Below, piece by piece: positions 1-10,635 of a DNA stretch of 64,000 nt. The translations under genes and the position numbers were made by a program. The DNA lies in contig OX485807.1 of the NCBI GenBank assembly GCA_950295325.1, forward strand, positions 39,402,440-39,466,439. The letters run 5' to 3'. Each line of letters starts with the position of its first letter. The stretch's first letter is position 1. The stretch comes from Polytrichum commune (taxonomy: Eukaryota; Streptophyta; Polytrichopsida; Polytrichales; Polytrichaceae). Under the pieces are notes generated by a model. It was not told the DNA's origin. It did no database searches and saw only the letters and a list, made by a program, of their open reading frames with translations.

Positions 1-284
1 AAATCTAATTAGAAAACACATCTTCATATATGCATAAAATCTATGAATCTGTTCTCAAACAGACATCTACAAACTTAGATACTTGAGGTAAACTTTACTG
101 AGTCCCTCATAATGAAATTAAATTCTTTTAATTTTTCATATAGAAGAAGCATACCAAGAAGGATGGACTTCCATCAATATCTTGCAAAGCTAACAGTATC
201 GGCCTCCCAACAACCAAGGACTTTACAGGCCTTCGGTTGCTGCCACCTGGCAATCAGAAAAGGACAAAAGATATAAGCACATTA

Positions 285-345
285 GAAGTATATACAACGA
301 CGCTACCGTGTGAGCGGTGGGACGTGAGCGGTGAGCGGTGAGCAG
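285..345 (+). repeat. MULE left terminus, copy 1 (target duplication and terminal repeat)
   Basis: GAAGTATATA at 285-294 is the target-site duplication sequence seen on both sides of the intact MULE (35286-35295 and 55052-55061). The MULE terminal repeat follows, ending in the iterated GTGAGCGGTGAGCGGTGAGC block at about 323-343. This is the duplicate of 35286-35346. No matching right terminus accompanies this copy. Confidence 0.8.
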
Positions 346-813
346 AAAAAAGTCAACGCTTTACAATTATAGTAATAAAATTTCCAAATATAGAAAATAT
401 AAATAGAAAAAAATCGTGGGACCTCTTTTTTTAGTAAAAATGATGGACCTATTTCCGTGGAAATTTTGAGGGCTTTCAGGACAGAGACTTGGTTTTAGGG
501 TACCTTTCAGAGAGACTAGTTGACATGATTTACTTAAACCAGGGAACTTTTGACTGTCCATATTATGGTGAGAGCCGGTTAATCATAGGCTATGGTCACA
601 ACGTAAGAGAAAATTCTAAGTCAGAAAATTCAAGCATTCAAGCAAAGTAGCAAAACTCGTACCATTCAATAACATCTAAAACTACTGTTGGAAGGAGAGA
701 CCCATAAATATTTAGAAACCTTTATAGATATTTAAAAACGAATACAATTCACATCATGTAGATAATGATAGGTCTGATATATCAGCGATATTTTCGGAAA
801 ACGTGCACTCATA

Positions 814-1801
814 TTATAGTATACTCAACGCAATAATACTTAGCGACAACTTATAAATAAGGGGGGGCAGCCTAGCTCCTATAGGTATCCACGCTAAGGT
901 CCCACAATGCTTCATGATGCCACTTTCGAGGAGGTGCTTCACTTCATTGAAACTAAGGCTCGGAGCATGGATGAAAGTGTCTTGGTATTGATCCAAGTTG
1001 CAGGTCACACGGAAGATGAAGTACAAGTGCTTGCAGTTCACCCAAGGGCGCCGCTTCCCAAGTGCTCTTGCTGACATCTCCACGAAATCCGGGCACGTGC
1101 ACGACGGGAAGGTGCTGATAGTGATACGGTACTCCTCAACCTTAGCCTTTTTTCGGGACTGGAACAGAATGATGCACCCGATCCTTGGGTGAGGTATCAT
1201 TGTGACGGAGGTGATTTGACCGTCGACGTTGAGGGCTGACTCCCACTTGTTGCGTTGTTGGACGCATGGTCCGTTGTTACTGCGCCGGATCTTTTTTCCA
1301 AACCTCAGCATAGGGTATTGATCGGCTTGGGCCGGGGTAGGGAGTTCGGCCATGGATGAAGCAACATTGGAGGAGTCGCCAAAGAGTCTTCTGGTGACAC
1401 ATCTTGACGCTGCTGAAGTTGGAATCCCCCTTCTTCAAGGGCCAGAACCTCCTGGAGAGTGAGGTTTGTCCCAGTGAGGACAGGCCAGACGTCCGGGACA
1501 TCCGGACGGTGCTGCACCCACTTCCTCCTAGTGCCTTTGACACATCTCTCAATGTCGTCGTTGCAGAAGAAGAATTGTGTCAAGAATTCCTTGTTCTTCT
1601 TGTAGTCGCGCATGTAGCCGGTGTACGTAGGAGCTGGAGTACTTTTACCATGCCGAACGATCTTCTGGGTGCACTTGGTCTTTGTGCGAGCTTGCATGGC
1701 GAAGCAGGCCTTGGCAGAAGTCTTGGGCAGTCTAGAAATGTGCCACTTGGAGACATCGCAGTGGGTCTCCTGAATGTTATTGACGTGGGTGACCCGTTGT
1801 G
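814..1801 (-). pseudogene. MULE transposase C-terminal fragment with SWIM zinc finger (copy 1)
   Basis: This is a duplicate of 35815-36802. Reading leftward, one open frame covers 1305-1801 and a second covers 814-1353, so a frame change lies somewhere in about 1353-1440. The 814-1353 product (179 aa from the ATG at 1353) contains a SWIM-type zinc finger: FPSCTCPDFVE, then CKH about 25 residues later, giving the CxC...CxH signature typical of MULE transposases downstream of the DDE core. The fragment is cut off from the rest of its gene by the LTR starting at 1802. The 5' exons exist only next to the partner copy (38911-42663). It is a truncated relic. Confidence 0.75.
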
Positions 1802-3897
1802 TGTAGTTAGTTTTTTGGTTACAAACAAACCCAGGGAAACAATCAGGGAAGACTTAAAAGGTGATCCTTACATCATCTAGGTGTCTTAGACAAGGTTTGT
1901 TAGGTAAAACACAAGGTTATAACACTGCATTTCCATTTAGGTGTATCAATTAGTTTACGGGCAGGGGTAAAAACACCTAAAAGATCACTCCATAGCAGTG
2001 CATGCAAAGGTGACAGTCTCTCTTCTCACTCTAATTTCCCAGCCAATGGTCTGGCAGTGAGTTCATTTTAATTGGACCAAGTGCGGTGCAAAAGCATAGG
2101 GCTCGCCATCGACCATAGTCCTTTGCAAAAGTAACCCATTTTAGTCTTGCTTATCAAAGTCGAGGGCCCTTTGATATCGTCCATAAACTTTCATTTAATT
2201 AATCCTTTTAATTGAACTTGAAAGAGTCAGTGCCGTCATCCTTTCAGGATTGTCAAAATTCATTAATTAATATCCCCTTTTTAAGTTACGCAGTCCGACC
2301 ATAGTCTTTACCAAATCTTGGCCAAAGTAACCGTAACATCTTCCTCAAATCGATAGATCAAAACCACGTGATCGTTAAAGTAATCAATTCATTAATATGT
2401 CATCTTATCCTCAATTAAGTTTAAAGCATTCAATTATTAAAATAGTAGTTTTCCAAAAGACCCATAATTCAATTAAGAGTGCAATTAATCCTGAAAACGT
2501 ACCAATGTTGTAAGTATCGCGACCTTTGATGTCCTCCGCCTCCGAATTAACCTTTCACAGGCCTTAGCCTCTCCCCTTTAGCGCACCATACTACATGAAA
2601 TATTAGTGAAGAACATTTTCCTCACTTGCATTACAATGACAATGGCCTTGCTTATTTATGACGTCAAACAATTACGTGCAACAATGGATTCAACTCCCTG
2701 GAGTCCTACTCATAACCTCTAAAAATTACATGGATTCTCACAAAGCGCATTAGATTTATGGACTTCAAATTCACGTAACACCAGATCATCACATAACCGA
2801 ATCAAGAATTATAAATGGCCTGATTTACTTGTTGGAAACATGAATTATTATACGTGAATTCAGTGCATATGATAGATTGGTATTTCTGTCAACAGATTCT
2901 TCTCCGCTTTCTCCAATAGGCTATCCACCCGAGTAGGTTACCATCAATATTTCCAAACCATAGCCTTATCAACCTTAGTTATCCCAAGAATGGATCGCTG
3001 TAATTATCTCGAAAATCTATCAGATTCTCGCCAACTCTACTTCTCACCGACAATAGCCTCACATCAAATAATCATAGTTAACTCTATCCTCACAAAGAAG
3101 ATCAGGAGGTGCTCAATCTGGAACCGGCTGGATTTGTAAACACTAGGACTTCAACCAATTATGCCCAGAAATTCCCCCACTCATTGCAAGGAACAACTGA
3201 CAGTAAGTGGACGATTGATTTAAGTATGAGTTTCAGACAATATCACGCCATGATTTCTCAGTAAATTCTTACGTAGACTACGACCATAATCCGTCAACCC
3301 TCTCGCACCTCTCTGATGCATCACAACATAAGCCTTACATTTACATAATTAAGTAAGTCAGGACCATAGTCTTGCATTTAAGTACAACACTCTTACATGG
3401 ATAGTAGGGATTATGTTTCTGCCAACCAGTCTGATCACACAATAATTCATAAATGCGCAACAATATTATAGGGTTCACAATTCAATGCAAACAAGGGCTG
3501 CCATTGTAATTATAACAACAACAACAACAACAACAACAACAACCTTAGCGTATGCGCATCCCGCGCATGTGCTTGCAAAATAAGCTTTAAGATTAGATTC
3601 ACCAAAAATCCACACACAAGACAGAAAATTCAATAATAATCTCTTACAAGCTCTCGGCCTCTCGCCTACAAGACACACACATAATGAATGGCCTCCTCCT
3701 CTTTCTCAACCTACAAAAAGTAGTTATAACCATCTTTGTCTCTTCAAACCGGGCCATAACCTTCCCATGGCCTAGTTTCACATATCACAAGACATTAGCT
3801 ATTTCACACCACAAGGTTTCATATTTTCGAGTTCAAGAAGTGACTATTCACACTTAAACTTCATTAATGCTACCAAAAATCAAAAAATTGTACCACA
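1802..3897 (-). mobile_element. 3' LTR (2,096 bp) of the minus-strand Ty3/Gypsy element
   Basis: On the minus strand the LTR begins TGTGGTACAA at 3897 and ends CTAACTACA at 1802, so it has the canonical TG...CA ends. It is flanked on the left by TTGTG (1797-1801), the same 5-bp target duplication that flanks the solo copy at 36803-38910. On the right it is preceded by a polypurine tract, so this is a 3' LTR in minus orientation. An (AAC)10 microsatellite lies at about 3514-3543. Apart from that microsatellite I saw no difference from the solo copy. The insertion target was the MULE transposase gene. Confidence 0.88.
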
Positions 3898-3909
3898 TAG
3901 CCCCCGACT
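3898..3909 (-). promoter_or_regulatory. Polypurine tract of the Ty3/Gypsy element
   Basis: The minus strand reads AGTCGGGGGCTA immediately before the LTR start TGTGGTAC. A G-rich purine run abutting the 3' LTR is the expected primer site for plus-strand DNA synthesis. This fixes the element's orientation and the LTR boundary. Confidence 0.75.
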
Positions 3910-3925
3910 AACAATGTTGCTGGCC

Positions 3926-6610
3926 TCAGCAACCTTGTCTCCGAAATGGTTGGTGAAATGGACGTTGAGGCTGCGAAGTTATGTTAGCTGCTCTTTTGTT
4001 GTCCCGAATCTCCATCTTCTCAATAGCACGGCGTAGATCATCATCTACTTCCACCATCTCTGGAGCATTAAGACGTTGCCATCGCAAGAATCTTTCGAAT
4101 GGCCCCGCCCGGGTGTGCGGAAATTCATCGATCAGATACCTATGAGCACCTGCAATAAAGTGAGTGATGGCCATGGCTTCCACCAGTCGTACCCATCGGG
4201 TCGGACGATATTGCAATTTCAAGAGTAGTAGAAATTCATGACGGCTTTCCGAAAATTGATTGACATCAATGGTAACATTCCATTGACCACACCAGTCGGC
4301 GAGAGTGTTACAAAACACTGCAGCCCGGAAACATACTGGATCCACATGTTGAATATGTTCCTCAAAAAAATTCCGATATGCTTCCTGACATTGAGCTGCG
4401 GTCGCCTTAGGCCCTGGTATAAGAGGCCAATTGTACTCCACACTATGGAGTGTCGCTTGCGGGTCCCATTTGTGTCTTCGAGTACACGCGCAAAAGTGGG
4501 GATGCGTGGCCACGGCTGGTGGCGGATGGGAAGACCATTGCCTAGAGATTCGGCGATAATGGATATCCACCGGGATGTCCTCACTCCGTGACAACCCATA
4601 GTCCTCCAATAACCATGAAAGAGCCTCCCAAGTGGGAACCGGTGTTTCTTGAGGCCTGTCAAACATCTTATGGTATTGCCCCAAATATTGCAAAGTTAGG
4701 GGACTGCCCACTAATGGTAACCTGATAGAAATAGAGGGTACAGAGAAGCTAGAGGGTGGCAGATCAAGTTGAATTTGGCCGTGTAAATTTAACAACGGTT
4801 TCTTCCCAGCAGAGGCTTCCTTAATATATCTCTCCAATCTATTACTAATCCTCTCATGTTGGAACAGATAATGGGAGGCACTTAAATCCTTGCTAAAGAC
4901 CATAGACAAACGTTGCACATTGTTGGAAAGAAGACTAGGTACAAAGTCAGGATGTTGGAGTTGCCCGTATAGGTTCTGTAACACCAATTGCCACTCATGC
5001 AGGTTCGACTGCGTCTGGCCATAAAACTGAGAGGAAATTCGTGTGCTATAATCTTGCCAGGAAGCCACACGCTCATCAGATTGGTAGGACAATGACTGAC
5101 GACTCACCCATTGACGTTCTAAAGAGGAATAATATAACAAAACCCTTGCCCCCATATCCCCGATGACCATGAAAGCAACATGTGGATCTGAGAGTTGAAG
5201 ATGTTTACGAGCTAGGATTTCGGCACAAAGGTTTTCAATCCCCTCCTCGCAACTAGTTGCCCAGACTTCCAAAAATTGCCTATGATCTAACCAATCCTCT
5301 CTGACCAACTTATGAGTAACTAAGAATAAATCCCTCTGTAATTCATACAATCGAAACAAATCTTGAGGAACTGGACTACTCGACTCCCAATCCCACAACC
5401 TGGCCATGGACGCTTTAGACTGATGGACAGTTGCAGACTCGAGAAGGACTTGAGTTTTTGGAGAATGCTCTTTCTCCTTCCTGGTCAAGAGCTCCCGTTG
5501 AAGCTCAAACTCCTTTTTCTGCAGCTGTAATTTTTCCCGCAACTGGTGACTTTCCGTCTGCACTTTCTTTAACTCCTCTTGGCAAGATTGTAAGGTCGCT
5601 CGCTCCTGCTCCCCACGTTGCATTTGCTCCCTCAATGCCTGGTTCTCTTTTTCTTTTTCTTCGCCGAGCGCCTTGCTAGTTTCCATTATCTTTCTCAGGG
5701 TCTCGATCTCGGCCTCTTTACTCATTCGTTCTTTCATAGCTTGTGCAAGGTCACACAGGTTCTTCACATTGTTAGTCTGGCATTCCACCAGAGCTTCACC
5801 TTTCTTAATTAATTGGTCATGTTTCTCATCAACCATTGTCTGCAAATTTTGCACCCGAAGCCTCAGCCTTCGATTCTCCACAACTTCTTGATCTGGTTTC
5901 TCAGGGCTGGTCGATGGACTGGGAATTGATTGAGGAGATGATGGTCCTCCCAAGAACACAGTTGGGGGAGGTAACTCTTTGCAAAGCACCGAGATGTAAA
6001 AAGCTGAATACAGCTCCATCATCTTCGTCTTTCGCTTAGCCTCAATCTCTTCCAGCATCCTTTCTTGCACTATGCTAGCCCAGTTCACCCTCTCGCCATC
6101 CAAAGTCTTCATTACAGCCATTATCATTCTCTGGGGGATTGTGTCCTTCTGAGGTCGAAACAGGAAATAGTCATTGATGAACTTAAGCCACTGTTTCCAT
6201 TGTGGTTTCGCAGCATCAAGTTTACACCCCCTTGGGGTGCAAGGTAGTTCCCCTTCGAACCAAGACTCATATTGATGCTTTGTGAGTCCCGGCATCTCTT
6301 CGACTAAATGACCCCCAGCTGGTAACCTTAAAATTCTTTCAATCATCTTGCTACTGAAGTCTATGGTCCGTCCATCGACTAGGGCAGTCTTAGTCTCTCG
6401 AGAATAAGTTTGGACAAATTGAACGACTCTGTCCACATAAGCCACTCTGGTAACATTTTGGATCCAAGACAAATAATTGAATATTCCAGCTCTCCTCAGT
6501 CTCTCACTGTCCACGTTCCAGGACGCCCGGAGTGCCGCAGGAATAGGAGACAACACTATCGGCCTGATGCTCAAGGCCTGACTTGACTTAGCGATCTCAT
6601 CATTTTCCAT
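3926..6610 (-). CDS. 894-aa ORF downstream of pol (retrotransposon extra ORF, possible plant-transposon-protein-like N-terminus)
   Basis: This is an uninterrupted 894-aa ORF from the ATG at 6610 to a stop 28 bp before the 3' LTR. That is the third-ORF position where Athila-type elements carry an env-like gene. Residues about 55-100 (…VVQFVQTYS…LVDGRTIDFS…RLP) resemble, from memory only, the N-terminal domain annotated in plants as putative plant transposon protein. Residues about 220-240 are Pro/Ser-rich, about 241-395 form a long predicted coiled coil (heptads rich in Q, K, E, L), and about 410-870 look globular with many Trp and His. The tail is basic. I see no signal peptide or membrane segment, so an envelope role is not supported. 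It could be a structural or regulatory accessory protein. Function unknown. Confidence 0.75.
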   Translation of the reverse strand: MENDEIAKSSQALSIRPIVLSPIPAALRASWNVDSERLRRAGIFNYLSWIQNVTRVAYVDRVVQFVQTYSRETKTALVDGRTIDFSSKMIERILRLPAGGHLVEEMPGLTKHQYESWFEGELPCTPRGCKLDAAKPQWKQWLKFINDYFLFRPQKDTIPQRMIMAVMKTLDGERVNWASIVQERMLEEIEAKRKTKMMELYSAFYISVLCKELPPPTVFLGGPSSPQSIPSPSTSPEKPDQEVVENRRLRLRVQNLQTMVDEKHDQLIKKGEALVECQTNNVKNLCDLAQAMKERMSKEAEIETLRKIMETSKALGEEKEKENQALREQMQRGEQERATLQSCQEELKKVQTESHQLREKLQLQKKEFELQRELLTRKEKEHSPKTQVLLESATVHQSKASMARLWDWESSSPVPQDLFRLYELQRDLFLVTHKLVREDWLDHRQFLEVWATSCEEGIENLCAEILARKHLQLSDPHVAFMVIGDMGARVLLYYSSLERQWVSRQSLSYQSDERVASWQDYSTRISSQFYGQTQSNLHEWQLVLQNLYGQLQHPDFVPSLLSNNVQRLSMVFSKDLSASHYLFQHERISNRLERYIKEASAGKKPLLNLHGQIQLDLPPSSFSVPSISIRLPLVGSPLTLQYLGQYHKMFDRPQETPVPTWEALSWLLEDYGLSRSEDIPVDIHYRRISRQWSSHPPPAVATHPHFCACTRRHKWDPQATLHSVEYNWPLIPGPKATAAQCQEAYRNFFEEHIQHVDPVCFRAAVFCNTLADWCGQWNVTIDVNQFSESRHEFLLLLKLQYRPTRWVRLVEAMAITHFIAGAHRYLIDEFPHTRAGPFERFLRWQRLNAPEMVEVDDDLRRAIEKMEIRDNKRAANITSQPQRPFHQPFRRQGC

Positions 6611-9600
6611 GGTCTCTCACTGTTGCTTTCTCAGACAATGGACTTGTATCCCAATATCAGTGCTGTAACTTTTACGAAAAGGTCAAGAGCTTTGTTCTAC
6701 CCAAGACTCGCTACCCTGCACAAGGCCCACTTCACAAACTAAGTTCCTAGCATTTTTCTTCAGTTGAGGGCCCCTGGTAGTCAATTAACTCTAATTGTTG
6801 CATTTTTTTTTTTTTTTTTTCTACAACACTCAAAAAGAACTGCTTCCACAACCTCTGTTCAATCTTTATCAAGAAACTATATCTCTATAATCTTGGAAGG
6901 AGTTTCCTCGGGGAGACAATGGTCTTGTTAACTACTCTTTCTCCGGCCGTTGTACTCATTGAATGATTCGTTCTGGGAACAGCAGAGAACCTTTTTACCT
7001 CTGAATCCCTCCTTTCTATCTTTTCTCTTTGAAATCATTCCCTCCCATTCACTTAGCTATTGCATTCTCTTTACAAAGTTCTACTTCAGAGCTCTAAACA
7101 ATATACTAAATTACGATAATATCTTTCTCCTTTTTCACTCGGCTCATAACCTGTTCAACTGTCAACTTTAAGCATTATCTGGAAGAAAATTCTCTGGCCC
7201 TCTCTTTTAGCCTTAAAGTTGTCACTAACTTAACTAATTTGGAATCTATCTTTTTCTTCCACTCATCACTTCCGCACTTGGATCTATAAGACTTTTTCAT
7301 TTCTCTCTGGCAACTTTGTCACAGTTTTCTCTCAACAATATCACTTTCTTTTTGCTGAGCCTAATATCTGACGTTCTTTCATCCCTGCCTTTGCCATAAC
7401 CTGTAAAGTCTTCATTTCAGGGCCCTCCCTTCTTTCTGCAGCACTCCATGCTTACTACATTTATTTCTCTTCTTCTAAACTTATGGATCTCTCTCTAATG
7501 GCAGCAAGAATTTGAGCAGATAAAAAAAATCTCAGAAAAATAAATCTTGACTGTAGTCTGGGGCTCTTTTCAGAGAAGTTTCCTCTCCTGCCTTTAAGCG
7601 ACTAATTTTAGCTTCTAATTGAGCATTACTCTTAAGCATTGTTCACTACTTTTCAGCTCCCAACCCTTACAACGGATTTTCTTTTCTTTTCTTTTCTTTA
7701 TAACTCTCTGCTCATCAATCTTAGCTCAAATCAGGGCCTCACTTTTTCTCAAACCTACAAGATCACCCAGAATATCCTCTCATTTCTAAGCTCTCATTTC
7801 TTTCTTTATTTACTCAACTATATACATAGTGCAATATGCTTGGCCATAGTCTGACAATTTCTTTCAAACCCTTGTTTCAGTTGGACTATTGCCTTAATAC
7901 ATCCTCATTACTTATCTGTGCCTCAACAATATCTATTGCAAAGAGAAACACCCAAGGGATGAGCCAAACCTATCAGTAGAACTCTCATGCTATCCCCTGC
8001 ACTTCTTTTTCCACAGTTGACTCAATTTGTCTTGGTGAGGGTCCTAATTTTTCTCCTTGACAGTTTAACTATGAAAGATCTTAGGTCTCTCTTCTCAGAC
8101 TTATGATGACTCAATTAACCCACTGAGATATTTCCAAGCTAGATTTCTACCCTCTCCAAGATTTAACAATTGCTTCTAAAATTGAGTTATCAGTCTCACA
8201 AGTGTTGCAACATATTTAGCTCCCTTAACATCTCTCTGTCATTCTCTGTTGTACGTCTGCAAGATGTTATTTATTTTGTATTTTTTCTGGAGGAACATTT
8301 CTCCTATAACCCTCTCCTCATAACTCACTTAGCTTTGGCTTGCAGATGTTTTCTCTCCCTATCTCTGAGCTAGTCTCCCTTCTTAAGCTCTTAACAAGGC
8401 AATAGTCTGTTATTTCCCAATAAGCATATGCTTTACTTAGGCTATTGTCTTACCATCCTTTCAACAGGGAGAACCGGCCGCTAGTTACAAATGAACCGGT
8501 TGAGTTTGAAAATAATCGGTCGAAGTCCAAGACTTCCGGAAATTTACCGATCATTTTAGAGGAATTTATAAAATACACCTCAAATTAATGAAGAAAAACC
8601 GAAAGATGTCAACATTTACCGGTTGGACTTGGAGACACTAGGATCTTTACCGGGTATGCTCAAAATCCTCCCCAAACACTGTTACCATCTAGCTTTGTCC
8701 ATATATCAATACCCTTAGGGTATCTAGAGGATGACCCCAAAATCTAACACCAGAACCCACTTGTTAATACCTGCCACAATTCTGACCACATTCTCTCCTG
8801 ATATCACTCCTCTTCCTCAACCAGATAGTTGCCTGGGACCCACCGTCTTTTGTCCCTTACAGCTAATTGGAAAAAATTAGGTTAACCACACTCTGACCCT
8901 AATCCTTTCTTGACACATTTCTGCGCTCAATTTCTTCAACTTTTCTGCTAACTTCTAATCTGGCCATAGTCTTTAACTTCAACTGACAGTATCCGCTTTA
9001 TGTAGGCCATTGCCTTGAGATATTTCATTCCCTTATCTTTGGATCAACCTCTTTTGATAACCCCAACAAGTATAGATCTATGTCAAAATGAGCAGAGCCT
9101 AATAACAACAACTCCCTTACTCTTGCTGCCGAAATCATTCATTTACCCAAAATGTCCGCCTGGTCAGAGTCTCTTACAACCATGCAGAAAGCGCACATAA
9201 GAGAAAGTATATATAAAAATATATATAACAACAGTAACTCACCTGCTTCTATCGCAACAGCTGCTCTTCCGCTGCCACCACGCTCTGCAACCTTCTACTT
9301 CTGACGCATTCTCTTACTTCCATCAGACTATGGGCTTAAGCTATTCCACTTCTTGGTTTTCTGTAACGGCGGATGAAGACTTAGCCTCTAGTCTATTCAC
9401 ATTCCGTTAGCTTTCTGTCTTTTCATCCAACCTATACTAGCCTGGCCATAGTCTTTTTGGCTAGGCCGCAAGGTTTCCATTTTTATTTCGTTTAAGTCAA
9501 GCACTAATACTCCTGAGGTTAATTAGCTACTTCTTTTCTTTTCTTTTTGTTCGATTCCCTTCCTGATTTTCTCACGATTCATTTGTAAGGTATCTATGAT

Positions 9601-9866
9601 ATATATAGTTGATATATAATTGATGTATGTAATTATATTTATATTTTATTACGATCATTCAAATTAGTTACGTAAATCTATATCAATTTTGATAGAATGA
9701 TCACTATATTCGTTAATTTGAGACTTTCTCTTGTCTTAAATTAATATATGGACCACAACAACATGGGTCTAATGTTTGGGTTGTCCTACCTAAACCATCT
9801 TGATATGAGTTCTTAATTGGGTTCTTGATATGAACACCCGTTTCAAAGTATTTGCATCTTACAATA
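6611..9866 (-). other. Non-coding internal region of the Ty3/Gypsy element between pol and the 894-aa ORF
   Basis: About 3.2 kb without a credible gene; the short ORFs here are low-complexity, T/C-rich shadows. The stretch is pyrimidine-rich on the plus strand. It shares with the LTR a scattered short motif around GNCCATAGTCTT (for example near 7842, 8962 and 9441). Removing the LINE joins it to 22632-22843, so the original spacer between pol and the 894-aa ORF was about 3.5 kb. A T16 run lies near 6805. Confidence 0.6.
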
Positions 9867-9880
9867 TTCTCCAATATATG
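9867..9880 (+). repeat. LINE target-site duplication, 5' copy
   Basis: TTCTCCAATATATG is identical to 22618-22631. It marks the 5' junction of the LINE and supports a complete 5' end. Confidence 0.9.
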
Positions 9881-9906
9881 GAGTGTGCTTGGGAGGAACC
9901 GACGAG

Positions 9907-10539
9907 ATGAGCCCTCCCGCTGCTGTGCCCGCAGCCGGCGAAGCACAGACACAGACACAGCGAAGTGAAGCACAACTACAGACACAACGCGGCGCACAGC
10001 GGCACCCTCCCCTCAGATCTACTTCTTCAACGCCGAAAACAACCCACAACCTCAAGAGCTCGCTACTGCGAGACTTCGGGACAACCAGATCTGCAACACC
10101 GAACGAACAAGGGCGCAGCAACAACAACACAGATCCAGATCTGAGAGACAAGCGGCGAAGAGAGGGACCAGAATCGACATGGCTACAAACGGCCAAGGAT
10201 TTACTAATTGCATGGGTGCTCATCAGCACCATTACACTGTGTGTCAACACACACCACACTTCCTCCCCAGAAAATCCCACCAACATAGTCACTACACTAA
10301 GATCTCACTTGCTCCAGCAATACCCCACCATACATCAACAACAAAGCTTCCTCTATCTCTACCTCCCAAAACCTCACTCAGCCTACACTGCCCTCCTTCA
10401 TAAAATATCACACCAGACTGCGCCTCCTCCACACTTGCACCCAGCTCCAGCCACCACGCCCCGATCGCCTCACTCGCAGCCACCCACAAAGCACAAAGTC
10501 GAAAACACAAAGGTTAGCAAAAAGATTGGCACTTACTAG
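9907..10539 (+). pseudogene. LINE ORF1 N-terminal segment, separated by one in-frame TAG
   Basis: From the ATG at 9907, 26 nt into the element, the frame stays open to a TAG at 10537-10539. It then continues in the same frame, without another stop, into the 981-aa ORF starting at 10636. I therefore read 9907-13581 as one original ORF1 with a single nonsense change, although an independent small ORF cannot be excluded. The product is Gln/Thr/Pro/His-rich low-complexity sequence with one hydrophobic run (LLIAWVLISTITLCV). No domain was recognised. Confidence 0.5.
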
Positions 10540-10635
10540 CAAGCATGCACAGACAATATCACCAGAAAAACACACAACACACACTGTACAAACTTACCGC
10601 AAAAAAGTCGCTGCCGCCACCCCCCGCCTCCTCAA

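Larger units (their letters stand above)
1..3897. repeat. Left copy of a 3.9-kb duplicated segment (partner 35002-38910)
   Basis: Position 1 matches 35002 and the match runs to 3898/38911. I saw no difference except four extra AAC units (10 here against 14 in the partner, 12 bp) in the microsatellite near 3514-3543. The shared block holds about 294 bp of DNA outside the MULE, the MULE left terminus, SWIM-containing coding sequence and a complete 2.1-kb LTR. The left limit is set by the window edge, so the duplication may be longer. The two copies differ on the right side: here the LTR continues into retrotransposon internal sequence, whereas in the partner it continues into the MULE transposase gene. 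Confidence 0.95.

Noticed and set aside
1404-1880. 158-codon plus-strand ORF
   Set aside because: It is antisense to the SWIM-containing MULE transposase frames, which carry the recognisable CxC…CxH finger; it has no domain of its own. The same applies to its duplicate at 36405-36881.
5431-6247. Several plus-strand ORFs inside the 894-aa ORF
   Set aside because: Shadows of the coiled-coil coding region; no independent domain or start context.
3926-6610. Envelope gene in an Athila-type position
   Set aside because: No signal peptide, transmembrane helix or cleavage-site pattern is visible in the translation.
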